A stretch of DNA of 64,000 bases from Candolleomyces eurysporus (taxonomy: Eukaryota > Basidiomycota > Agaricomycetes > Agaricales > Psathyrellaceae): positions 124,001 through 188,000 of the forward strand of contig JANBPK010000750.1 of NCBI GenBank assembly GCA_027579435.1, given 5' to 3'. Made by a program: the position numbers and the translations under genes. The notes beneath the pieces were generated by a model. That model saw only the letters and a list, made by a program, of their open reading frames with translations. It was not told where the DNA came from and searched no databases. Below, one piece after another: positions 49,601 to 60,600 of this stretch (its first letter is position 1; every line of letters starts with the position of its first letter).

Positions 49601-52600
49601 ATTTCACCGTGAATGGGACCGAGACCATCCAGGACGGGCGCCCTTCCTGTCACTATGGAACACATCAGCTCGTTTTCTTGAAGATGTCATTCAAGAATCA
49701 CTGAACAAGATTGTTGATTTGGCGATCCACGACGAAGATACGGAGTCTTGCTCTAGAGCTAATCAGTTTCTCACGGAGTTTGGACAAAATGGCAAGTTGG
49801 AAGTCACTTCAAGCGCGTCTCGATCCGAAGCTGATTTGGCTCAGAGCACTTGGAAATATCACCAGATTTCGATGGGTTGAAGTTGTTGGAGAAAGCATCT
49901 CAGTCCAGCTCGCAGGTGTGCGAGAGAGCAGTCCTTGTGTTGAAAATTTTCGAAAAGAAATGTAAGTGCCGCCGCATAACTTCTGATTGCAAATGTCATG
50001 TTGATCGACCATACGTTAGTGGTTTTTGGCGTACCCTTGCTCAAGAAATTGGTGGAACTGGCTGCATCTTATGCCGACGATGATGCTCGTTTGGCATCTA
50101 TTCGATTGCTTTTAACCGTCTGCAAAGGTTGCCAATTAAACGGTGCGTCGTATAATCACCCCTTTGCTCACGAACGATTGCAAAGTTCTTTCAGCCGATT
50201 CTCTGAACATTATGAAGGCTATTATCTTGTCCGCCCGTGAGTCCAATGCTGCTAGCTGGGCTGATGAGCACAGTTGTCTTTGTTGGATCCCATTCATCGG
50301 TGAATTGGCGAGACATGGTATCGTTTTCCGTTGAAAATCAACTTCTCAAGTATCTCATTGATTTTCTTCAGTTTTGTTCCCGGAAGCAATTTCAATCATG
50401 TTCCTTGATCTGTGGATAGGGGTGGATACCTACGGAAGCCAAGAGAGCGCCAGGGTTGAGACGTTGCTGATCTCTGAACTGGTTTCAGAGGGGATATCCG
50501 GCAGTGAGTACTCACTCCAAAGTGAATCGGCTTGTCGTTGGTTTCACACCCAATTCCCAGAACGAGAATATCAACATTGTCTAAAGGAGGTCATATCAGA
50601 AAACTTTACCGTGGCAATGTACCCCGGCGATGACTCACCTAGTGACTGGCCATTGGTCACAAAATGGGTGAAATTACTGATATCACTCGCAGAGCATCGT
50701 AAGATTGGCTTTCGATACCACACGAATGTTACTCATCATTCTTGTTCCTAGCAAACCTCAAAGTAATTGCCGACAATGTCCTTGGAATGGTCGCAAACCA
50801 GATTAAGGAGGACATTGAGGCAAAATCAGGCAGCGATGATGCCAGAGAGGATGCGGAATATCTACGTAAATCCGAAGTACCGGCACATCTGCGTCGACTG
50901 CTATCCCGGATCGATCAGGATGGTCGTATCGCCTGGGTCGAACTTGTGACGATTCTTGGAGAATATTATTTTTCACCGTCGCACAAGGACAGAATGTTGA
51001 CACCAACCTTTGCAGTGCCACTCGACTTTCAGAGCGCAGCAATTATCATCTCTCAGATAGCGATCCACGACATAGATGAAGAAGTCCAATCAGCGTGTTT
51101 TGAGGCGATCCTGCGAAGTGACTCGTCATTGTTATGTAAGCATACTGTCATATGTTGGAAGTCGGTTTAACTCTTGTCAGCCGAAACGAGGAATCGTATC
51201 AAGGACGACATCGTTAGCAGTGCCATCGCTCTTCTTAGCGTCCAGAGCTGGAGTGTTCGCTTGGGCGTAGTTAAGGTGTTAAGAAATCTCGGGCGTCCCA
51301 AGTGTACGCCATTGGTTATCGGGTTTCTCCCGCTCTTCGCGCCAACAGACATATCTGACAACATGCTACTAGGTCAACTTCCTGACGATATTTTGGAAAG
51401 ACTGAAGGAAATAACGTTTTCAGATGGCGACCACGACGTTCAGTCTGAAGCGATACACATCCTGTCAATATTGCGTGAAGTCGAAGGTATCCAAGTCTAT
51501 CAAACTGTACCTCGTTCTCCTCGCCTAATCACTTACCTATACAACAGGAAAGCATCGCGAAGCGATTGATATGTTCATCGAAGAGCATCTTGAATCAGGG
51601 GTCAAGAGTGAAGAGAGCAACATTCGTTCTGCGTGGGTAACCCTTGCGAGCTCTCATGAAGGTAAGGACCATTGTCGCAATTGGAAGATGATTCCTTACT
51701 TCACTTTTCGTGCAGTACATTTCCCGGCTGCACAAAAAATCATTGATGCCGCAATCAAGGAGAAGAGTTCGGATGCGAGGGAGAAGGCTATAGGGGCTCT
51801 CCAGCAAGCTCTCAAAAACAGTGCGCTTCGCTCATTTCGGTTTATATCAGTTCGGAAACTGAAAACTCTACTAGATAGATCGCGGGGATTAATGGCCAAG
51901 AAACTTGGCAAATCGTTGGCCTCGTCACTCAGGGATTTAAATTTCGCGATTAGGGCTAAGCAGCTTCTGACCATTCTCACAACTCCGCTGCCCCTTTCGA
52001 AAGGTTGGTACTGATCTTCGTTGATTTATCATAACACTGACCATCGTTCAAATACACAGAATCCAGTGAGCGACATCAACTCTGGATTCAAATCATCACG
52101 CTACTCAGGCAATATAGTAAGAATTTTCTTGGAATACTCTACCACTGATTCTGACGTGCGCTCCCGTGTTGAAGGGGGATTCGGATCCTTGCATGAGGTA
52201 ATTGAACAAGGGATTTCGGGGATCGCTGTGTGCACTACTGGCTTCCCACTACACATGGGCGGCTTATTCCAGAGTGGTACGCCTTTGCTGTATACTTTGC
52301 AATGCACTAAGTTCAAGCTCCGTTTAGTCAATCTTTCCGAGTCGTTCGAAGACATCCTATCCGACGCTCTCTGCTTTTTGTTGAGAGACGACGCAAAGAA
52401 AAGCACCCGCTCAACAGTGATTGATCTATTCGGTCGTTTAGTCGGTTGCGCTCCTGGTCAGCCATACGATCTTCTCTGAATTCCATATTCTGAAGCGCAG
52501 TTCAGGGCCTCAGCAAACCAGTTACGATTATCTCCTCGGGAAAGATAGTACGCATGAGACAATAAGCGACAAGCAGATCCCAACACTAAACGAATCTGAC

Positions 52601-54315
52601 CTCCAATAGACGATGCTCAGATCATTTCGCTTCTAGCAAAATTGTCAATTGGTGATGAAGATAGTCACCTAAGGAAGACCATCTTTCAGTTACTCAAATT
52701 CACCTACCTGAAATGTGGTACGTACCAAATTGCAGTTCGATGCTAATATGTACCCTCCATTAACAATCTATCACCGGTTGTGTTTGAAAGTCAGATTCCA
52801 AGATTTAGTCAGGGACTCGCTCTCGGAGTTGATCGAAAGATCACTACAAACCCAGGAGCCCTCCAACGTTCAAGTGAATGCGGTTCAAGTCATCGATTAT
52901 TTGACTGGTGACACCAAAGGTACCATCCCTCCTCTCGTATACTCTGAATGCGTTGGCTCTACACTGACATCCCGGAATAGATCAATGTCACGACATCATT
53001 GCGCCGTCAATCCCCCACCTGCTGAAATTGGCGTTGACCGGCGGAAAGAACGAGAAACTTCAGTGTTCCATAAGGCGGATATTTTTCAACAACCTTGCAG
53101 CTTCTGGATCACGAATTCGTGCGTGGTACCATCTCATCTGCGTCTTTCGTCTCAAACATCACTGAGAACAGCAAAGCTCAATCGAGATATTTTCGCTGCC
53201 ATTCCTCCTCTTATACCGTCGGTTTCGGTTGGAGGTAAAGAAACAATCCTAGAACTCGCCGATAAACGTGGGCATTTTTTCCAAGTCTTGGCCGAAAACC
53301 AATGATCCCATCCGACACAATATAGTTGCGATATCGAACGAGACAGCAACTTCGATGGCTCACACATTGACTCCAATACTCAGAAGCTCTTCAAACTCAT
53401 GGATAGCGCGTGCAACTTCAATTGAGCTGCTGTCTAAATTACACGAAGAGCATGGTAAGTTTCTTCCTGATGTTGTTCTTTTAATCCGTCGACTGTGGTG
53501 TCCAGGAAAGGCATCTCGTCAGTTAATTGAGCAAGCCATTCCTGAAATAATTGCTTTGGCTTTGGACGACCAAGACCGTAGTCTCGTACTGCGAAGAACG
53601 GCGATCCACTTGCTTGCATCGCTCTTACCGAGTATGTGAATCAGATCTTATTTCGCGACACTGGAGGTATTCAATCTAGCGCAAAGATGGCACCGGAGGC
53701 GACTCCGTCAGCACAGTTATGGGTTCACACTGGGAAGTCACGCACCATGCAAAGAAATTCGTCGCTCTACTTCAAGATGAGCGCCTCAGATCTACTGTCG
53801 TCGATTTGCTCTCGGTAGCATCAGTCGATAATCGGAGTATGTCTTCCAAGAATTCCCAATCAATGGAACTGACTTACTGTTCAGTTCGGCAAAAAATCTC
53901 CATAAGCATCCTTGCCTCTGCCTTGGGGCAGCAAAGCGAAGGTTCCGTGGGTCAAGTTGAATTGCTAGCTCGCTTAATCTCTGATGGTAGGTTCGCCATC
54001 AAGTACATATCATGGACTGTCTTGACGTCGCTAACATATGCTTTAGGGCGCTTCCGTGACGAGCCCACCGATACGGTTATGCTACTTGTTGCACCAGCCC
54101 TTGTGACAAAACCACACCTCGCTGCCCATCGTTTCGGAGTCCTCACAGCACTCTGGTGTCGCTACAAGGGTGTCCCAGGGCCAGCTTTCCCGCAGGAATT
54201 GGTCGACTGGTTCACCTTTGGCTTGTTCGGACGGCACACCACGGTTAGCGAGGTCATAACCTGGAAGGAGGGGAGTGAAAAGTGGCTCGGAGATGGAGGA
54301 TCCCAAGCACCCTGA
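46697..54315 (+). CDS. DUF6535 four-helix membrane domain with long HEAT-like array, copy 1
   Basis: Function unknown; a very large multi-exon protein of the Agaricomycete DUF6535 family. Exon 1 (46697-46723) encodes MGSDGASPV. After an intron at 46724-46775 comes an acidic leader, then NVWYLYLEDAEREASEKSEL, the family's opening motif. Four membrane segments are predicted by eye: LLIFAGLFGGIVSSFVLDA (split by the intron at 46998-47049), GLWLVSLCITLFSAIMGVLA, LVPILLQTATFLFLIGLVL and ILSIVLLDLCILGGFIYLML. An extended region to about 48.3 kb follows, then a series of exons up to the stop at 54313 rich in HEAT-like helix pairs (for example SWSVRLGVVKVLRNLG, HDVQSEAIHILSILREV). A frame slip at 47185 (an N next to a run of C) is probably a homopolymer miscall: the copy at 58.1 kb is open there. 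The same exon order occurs in copy 2. Confidence 0.8.
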
Positions 54316-55195
54316 AGAGCACTAGGCGGCATACCCGAGATTTGACCGGTGTTTGAAACTTGAACATCAGTAGTATATATCCACACTTTTGTATTCCTAG
54401 GCCAAGCATATCATTGGACAAAACCTGGATGCAAATGACCGCGCGTACGAGAGAGAATCCATTCGGGAGAAGCTGCAACAGAGTTTATCCCGAAAACGAC
54501 GCCGAAATTGTCGAGTGCGGAGTGAGGTTCCTGCCAGTGAGAGAGACAGAGAGAGAACAGAACGATAGAATTCAGTTGACGATATCATGGTACGTGCGAT
54601 GAGGTCAATATCCTCCTTCAAGCTTGAAATTTCTGGGTCTTTAGCAACTTTCGCTGGGCTTCTCAAGGAAACCGCTGGTGCAAAAAACCTCAGCTTCGGC
54701 TTTATTGTACGCAAAGTCATCTGTGTAGTATTCGATTTATATCTTATCAGGTTGTCAACGATTCGTTCGTTCTTCTCATGTTTGCTTATGTTGCGAAAAG
54801 ATCGAAGAAGGTAGAGCGGTGACCGATCTGTCTTTGATATGAAGCCTAAAGGCCTAATGTCTGAGACAGTTCGGTTACCGGTCGAAGGAGAATTCAAGCT
54901 TGATCGGTGCTATGAGTCTACCAGTTGACCCAATCCAGATGAAATGATAGCAAACAGGCGCGTTCCGTCTCGACTCGGAATCACACTTGTTGCAGGAAGA
55001 CGTAACTGGGACGAAGCTGTATAAATCAGAGGAGACCTACCTGCGCTGCTGCGACGTAGGAATAACCGTTTTCACAACTCAATCCAGTATACCACACAGT
55101 GCCAGTGGAGGGAGAGAAGGAAATACAAGTCAAAGAACAGATATTTTACTGCCAACTTCGATCCGCATGACAGTCTGCGAAAACCTGCGCCCCAA
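54316..55195. other. 3' flank of DUF6535-HEAT 1, no gene seen
   Basis: About 0.9 kb with frames on both strands but no recognisable product. It probably includes the 3' untranslated region of the DUF6535 gene. Confidence 0.45.
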
Positions 55196-55577
55196 TCAAC
55201 GGTCTTCACACACCACTTCACCCTCTTCCTCGTCAGGATCTTTGGAGTTTCCATCATCGCTCGGCGTATCCTTGAGGAAATCCTCACTGTCCGCCCCAAG
55301 GTTCCAAACGTCCCAAATTGCCGGATTATGTGTTTCGGTGCTCGCAGCACGCCACCTTCCCAACACGACTTGCCCCACACCCGTGGCACGACTCAGTGGT
55401 TCCTCACTACGGCTCCATCCTTGACATATGATCATCCGTATGAGTAGCTGAGTGTGCCTCGCCAGTTCCGGAATTCCAAACTTTCAGAACCGCATCGGCG
55501 GCGGCAAAAACAAGATGCGAGGCCGATAATCCAGTTAGACCAGCAAGAGACGTGTATGTTGGGTCAGCGTTTGTCTG
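55196..55577 (-). pseudogene. gene fragment, WD-repeat-like
   Basis: On the minus strand one frame reads TYTSLAGLTGLSASHLVFAA and DAVLKVWNSGTGEA, which looks like one blade of a WD40 propeller. A second frame continues with ETHNPAIWDVWNLGADSEDF and an acidic segment (DPDEEEGEVV). The two are out of frame or separated by an unseen intron. No start codon or matching full gene is in the window, so the fragment was probably captured from another locus. The WD assignment rests on short motif resemblance only. Confidence 0.45.
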
Positions 55578-56196
55578 CATTCGCCTTGAGATTCCGCTAC
55601 ACAAACCCCCTTGGCGTTCTAAAGGTAGCCGCAGTGTAGTTGCAATGCAAGACCTTTCAACAGCTCGAGCAAATGCACCTGAGGATAGTCCAAAAGCCGT
55701 CGGGGCGCCGCAAGAAGTAAATTCACACCCTTGGCCAGCTTATCCTGCTCGGCCATTGAGTTCGCTCCCTCGATCGCAACACCGAAGGTCTGAGAATGGC
55801 GTGAGGCCAAGTCGAAGATTTGTAGTACGAACTCGCGGGTAGGTGTGATACTGATGGTACTAGTGCCTGTAACGCCCTTTTCAGTATAAATTTAGATCGA
55901 TTAATAGACGCAGACGTACCGTTCGCTGGCCTGAGCTTTAGCCTGGAGAGCAAGTATCAAGAACGCCAAAGTCTTTCCTAAACCCGTCTGTGCAGCACCC
56001 AATATTTTTCCCCGGAAGCAAGAAAGGAACAGATTTCTCTTGAGTTTGTCATCGAGAAACCCATTTCTTCTAGGGCTCTGACTGTAGATTGCGAGAGAGC
56101 CAGAATTGAAAAGGGTGTCCGTCCTGGGCTTGAGTCATTTTCTTCGCTTGGCGCTGCTTTGATCGTGGAAGCAGAAGCCTCTGCTGTTGTTGGCAT
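55578..56196 (-). pseudogene. truncated, decayed HAS1 copy
   Basis: A partial duplicate of the HAS1 gene at 43.5-45.4 kb. The ATG at 56196 is followed by MPTTAEASASTIKAAPSEEN and a near-intact Q motif (TPFSILALSQSTVRALEEMG). Then the reading frame slips within motif I, where the intact gene has AARTGSGKT. Farther on the copy keeps [33 protein letters not shown] and LLDY (the intact gene has [11 protein letters not shown]). Similarity stops around 55578, where the intact gene reaches YRNLKA just before motif II, so the catalytic DEAD box and the whole C-terminal domain are absent. It cannot encode an active helicase. It lies upstream of DUF6535-HEAT 2 just as HAS1 lies upstream of copy 1. Confidence 0.88.
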
Positions 56197-56795
56197 TTGT
56201 GAAGCGCAAGCGTAGAGATTAGGACTATCCAGCGCCAGCCACTGCCGATAGCGAGAGCGTACAGCTGACAAATACAGCCTCACGGCTACTTCAAGCTGAT
56301 GGTCGCAGGACGGTCGTGTCGTGTCCGCCCTTCTTTTTCTCATTCATCGAGATTTAATAGCACAGATTGAGCCGAGATTACTGACTATATTGCCAGGGAC
56401 GCCGAATTCCTTCATTGAAGCTGGTATCGGAACATGATGCATGAAAACCACGGCCAGAAGACCATCCTCTCGTCGACAAATCGCGTCATGGGCCCTGGAT
56501 GAGGCCTCCCCCGAGTCTTATCTTCAGCAAGTTCACTTTAACACCTCTGTCGATGTGCGCCTCACTCGAGCCTCAATGAAAGAAAGCTGGGATGAGCCAC
56601 CCAACGGCCTCGAAAAAGTCGGTTCAAACAGCTTGAAGACACATCGTTGCGAATTAACGTTGGGCATAGACCTATGGCGTTAGGAGCTAGATATCGCTAC
56701 ATTCCCGAATGTGTTTCTCAGCTTTGCAATTGGCGTGTGAGCTGTGGAGAGAATTCTCTTTATCTCGATAATCAATTTGGAATCTGAGGGCGATC
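56197..56795. other. intergenic sequence upstream of the HAS1 fragment
   Basis: About 0.6 kb with no gene recognised. It corresponds in position to the HAS1/DUF6535 intergenic region of the first copy, but I see no obvious base-level match by eye. Confidence 0.4.
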
Positions 56796-57282
56796 TTGGA
56801 AGCAGTGAAGTCTGAGTTCTCTAGGAAACAAATTGATTCACGATATAAGGAGGTCATGGGATACTTCTCGGGCTTAAAGCTCTGGGCCGGTACCTGCGTT
56901 GTATCTCTGAGTTTTTCTCGGATTTCTCAGTCGACGAGAATGGGAAAGTGCAGATTTCCCTCATACCCTCACAAATAACATCAACGTCGGCAGTGTTGAC
57001 TCCCCGGGAACTTCGCGCCTTACTTCAACGTTTGGAACGGGTTTTTTCTTGATTCGGAGCCTGGGCGTTGAATTTCAATTTAACTAACGCAGTGTGACAG
57101 CAATGAGATACACATTTGGACCATCCATTCTCAACTCGCCGATCAAGCTGTCAAGTTCGCAGCACTTCGGCCCATGTCTCCACTACGGGTTGTGAGCCGG
57201 ATTACAGCCGCAGTTCTCATTACCTTATCGCTGTTCAGTCGATACAGAGAGCTGAGCCGACAGGTCACACAGGGCACTTAGT
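56796..57282 (+). pseudogene. possible gene remnant of unknown identity
   Basis: Two frames read like protein: LEAVKSEFSRKQIDSRYKEV, then, in another frame, RYLRCISEFFSDFSVDENGK and TSTSAVLTPRELRALLQRLE. The second frame ends at an intron-like element with GT near 57042, a CTAAC branch-like site and GCAG near 57092. After it, CDSNEIHIWTIHSQLADQAV continues in phase to a stop near 57282. No start codon, no upstream exon and no known family was recognised. It could be a captured fragment or chance. Confidence 0.25.
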
Positions 57283-57656
57283 TCAAGGTCAGCGTTGACC
57301 AATATCGAGCGGTTTGCTAGTGAAGCCCTACACGAGGTCATCCTCCATAGGGTGGTGAATGTGAGTCGTACCTCAACGCTTTGCTCGATGAAATAATCTT
57401 GAGTTTAATTCTATTGCAGCGCATGGATTCAGGAGGAACGGTACTTTTCCTCCCCACCGCACAGCGCATCATTCCATGGCCATCTGACCATGCCGATACT
57501 GCGCAGTCGACTTTCCTGCATATGTACTTATAGTCTCGTACACAGCCGAACAACATTGGGATAGGCGCCTATCTCGGTCTATTCTTATCCTTATCACACC
57601 CAACTAATTTGAAGACCTCTCAGCGCCCTCTTACACCCCCATCAAGCCTCTCGGCC
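57283..57656. other. upstream region of DUF6535-HEAT 2
   Basis: 374 bp before the start codon at 57657. It should hold the promoter. No clear TATA box or other element. Confidence 0.45.
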
Positions 57657-60600
57657 ATGGAACCTGACACAAGCAAAACAGCGGTGGGTTCGTTGGTTTC
57701 GCCTTCCTCACGTTGAACTAATCGAGCCGTGCAGTATGCCAATGACGAGAGTAACGCAGAGCAAGGTCCCCGAGATTCAAATACGAGCGAGGAGCTTGCC
57801 TTCAGAAAGGATGCCCACGTTTGGTACCTGTATTTGGAAGACGCTGAACGGGAAGCAAACGAAAAAGCAGAACAGTGGAAGAGTGGATTGGATTCGCTTC
57901 TAATCTTTGTAAGCCCTTAGCACTTAGAGTAGGAAGTCTCTTAACTCTGTACAGGCCGGTTTATTCGGTGGAATCGTGTCTTCCTTCGTTCTCGATGCAA
58001 GGAAGGACCTCCAAGTTGACTCTGAGCAGAATCTCCTCAGCGACATTCGGCAGACACTGTTGAGTGGCTCGATTGGCCAGACACCCGGTGTCTCAACGGC
58101 AACTGAATGGGTTAATGGCTTGTGGATTCTCAGCCTTTATATCACCCTATTCAGCGCTATAACAGGGGTTTTGGCCAAGGCTTGGCTTGCGAACTACGTT
58201 TCGGTCACCAAGCGACGAGAAGCTGAAGACGCGTATAATCGATACCAGCTCGACAAACAAGCGGATCAGTGGTACCTTAAAGAAGTTATCACAATAGTGC
58301 CATTGCTCCTTCAAGTTGCGACGTTCCTCTTCCTGGTCGGTTTGGTCATTCGGGGATACGGCGATAGTCCTACTCTCAGTATCGTCCTTCTTGCTTTCTG
58401 TGCTGCAGGAGGAATTATCTATCTTCTGATGACCGTTTTACCGTTGATGTCGCCAACGTCACCTTTTAACACACCCCTATCCGACTTCCTTCGGTGGCTC
58501 AAGAGAATGTGGGTGGCGCTGCGTCGCTGGAAACCGTCCAAACCTACCTCTGTGCCTCAAGAGATGCAGATTAATCAAGGCCTCGCGGAAATATTGTACA
58601 AGAAGTCCATCAAGTCTCCAAAGGCTTCACATGTCAACGCTGCCATTGCAGAAATCGCGCTGCCCTCCTTCAAGGAAGACTGGGTCAGCCATCTTTGCCA
58701 GACCGACACTCCCCGAATACTTCTATCGCATTTTTTCCAGTGTGCTACCGACCTGACTCACGACGGCGCAGTGCAGCACCCTGCCATTCTCGGAAATTGC
58801 TTGCTTGCTCTGCTCCGATCCGTCAAATGCATCGAGGAAAGCATGTCTTCCAGGAACGGCAATACCTGGCACATCCCCGACGTCACGCAACGGAACGCAC
58901 TTGCAGTTCAGCTTCGTAAATCTCTCAGCGAGCCAGGAAACCCGCTCCATCGATGGAACAGTCTTCCTGAAGGTTTCAGACCTCTGCTCTTCAGCCTTCG
59001 AACCCAGGTGTTGCACTTGCTGCCATTGCTGGACTGGTCTCACGTCGACTCGAAGCCCGATGTAGATTTCGGAGACTTCGACGCAAATGAGCTGGCAGAC
59101 CAACCCTGGCATATGGCATGGCAAGACATTTCTTCAAATCACCGAATCCACTTCACGGTTGCTGCGAGCCGTGGAGTCCTACATGGTCAAAAGTACATGA
59201 AAATGGTCAGTTCCATGATCCTGGGTCTGTGCTTGGCGAGGGGTAAGTCATCCAATGTTCTCACTTTCCTGCGCCGACTTCTAATACTGTCTGTAGCTGC
59301 GCACACTGCGATTGACACTGGTCATGTCAGCGAATGGGTAGGTTTCACGAATACGGAGAAGAAGCGTGACGACATTGGCAAGCTGGTTTCAACATATTTG
59401 GAGAAGCTTTACGAAACTACCGGTACGCACATCATTTAAGGTTGTTTATGGCATTGTAATTTATCTAGTTATCACAGCGTCGGCGTGGGGGGATATGGCG
59501 ATCGATGCGCTAAGTCTCTACCTTCACGTCCCTTCGTTGTCGGTGACTGTCGCAGACTTGCGCTCCACCGACACCCTGCAGACGCTTGACGTATTGCGAA
59601 GCCTACTTTCTGCCCTCGCCTTTGAACACCGTCCTCTCCCTCTTCACGCCGTCAAGATGCTCGAGCACGTCCCCGTTCCAGGTGGTGAGATCCGCCTATC
59701 TAATCTGATGTGAACGAATTGTAACGAAAAAGTATGGTATACAGGGGAACTGTTTGACACCATTCAAACACTTCAACAAAACTTCGACCAGAATGGAAGT
59801 CTGGCTCGAGCTGACTCCCAGCAAATCCCGACTTTAAGGGAAGCTGACACCCCTCTCTTGAAGGAGTCGGGCCACCTCAGCATGGTCGAAACCATCGCTA
59901 CGCTCATAGTCTCTGAAAATCAATATGGCGTACGGGAACTCGGAATCCAAATATTAGAAAACCTCGCAAGGACTGGTGGTAAGATCGCATGTTAGACCGT
60001 AGTACCAGTTGACCAGAATGCCTCTTTAGAAGACCTCCGGGCCCAGATAGCCTCTATTCTGGTCGTGAGCATTGAATCTGCCTTGGTGAAACCCGAATCG
60101 CATCCCCCGATGAGTGCCCTTGATTTTCTGAGAACGCTTTATGGAAGTACGTGCCCTCTGAACAATGTACCTAGTGCGGTTGTTCTAACAGGTTTCTATT
60201 AGTGCCTGATTCTCCGCTGTACAATTGCATCCACCAAGTCATGTTCAGTGCGGTTGATGTGGCGTTGAGCCCAAACCAGAATGAAGTTTCCCAGCTCGCC
60301 TTGTGTATGGTGCATGATCTTTGGACTCAAGGTAAATCTCATGCGGTCATCTCTTCGACAATTCGTGATCTCACAAAGCACTCTGTTAGTCGAATTTCAA
60401 GCGGATATAAAGAAGGCTGTAACGGAATACCTCAGAACCAGCCTATACGAGACCAGGTGCCACGAAGTACTGGGTCAACTTAGGGCTGGGATCGAGATCC
60501 TGAAGCGTGGTCATTCAGAGTTAGACGACGTACCACTTGAGCGGCCACCTTTCTTGTTTCCTTGGGCCACATTGGCAGATTTTTGCAAGGACGTCGTTGA

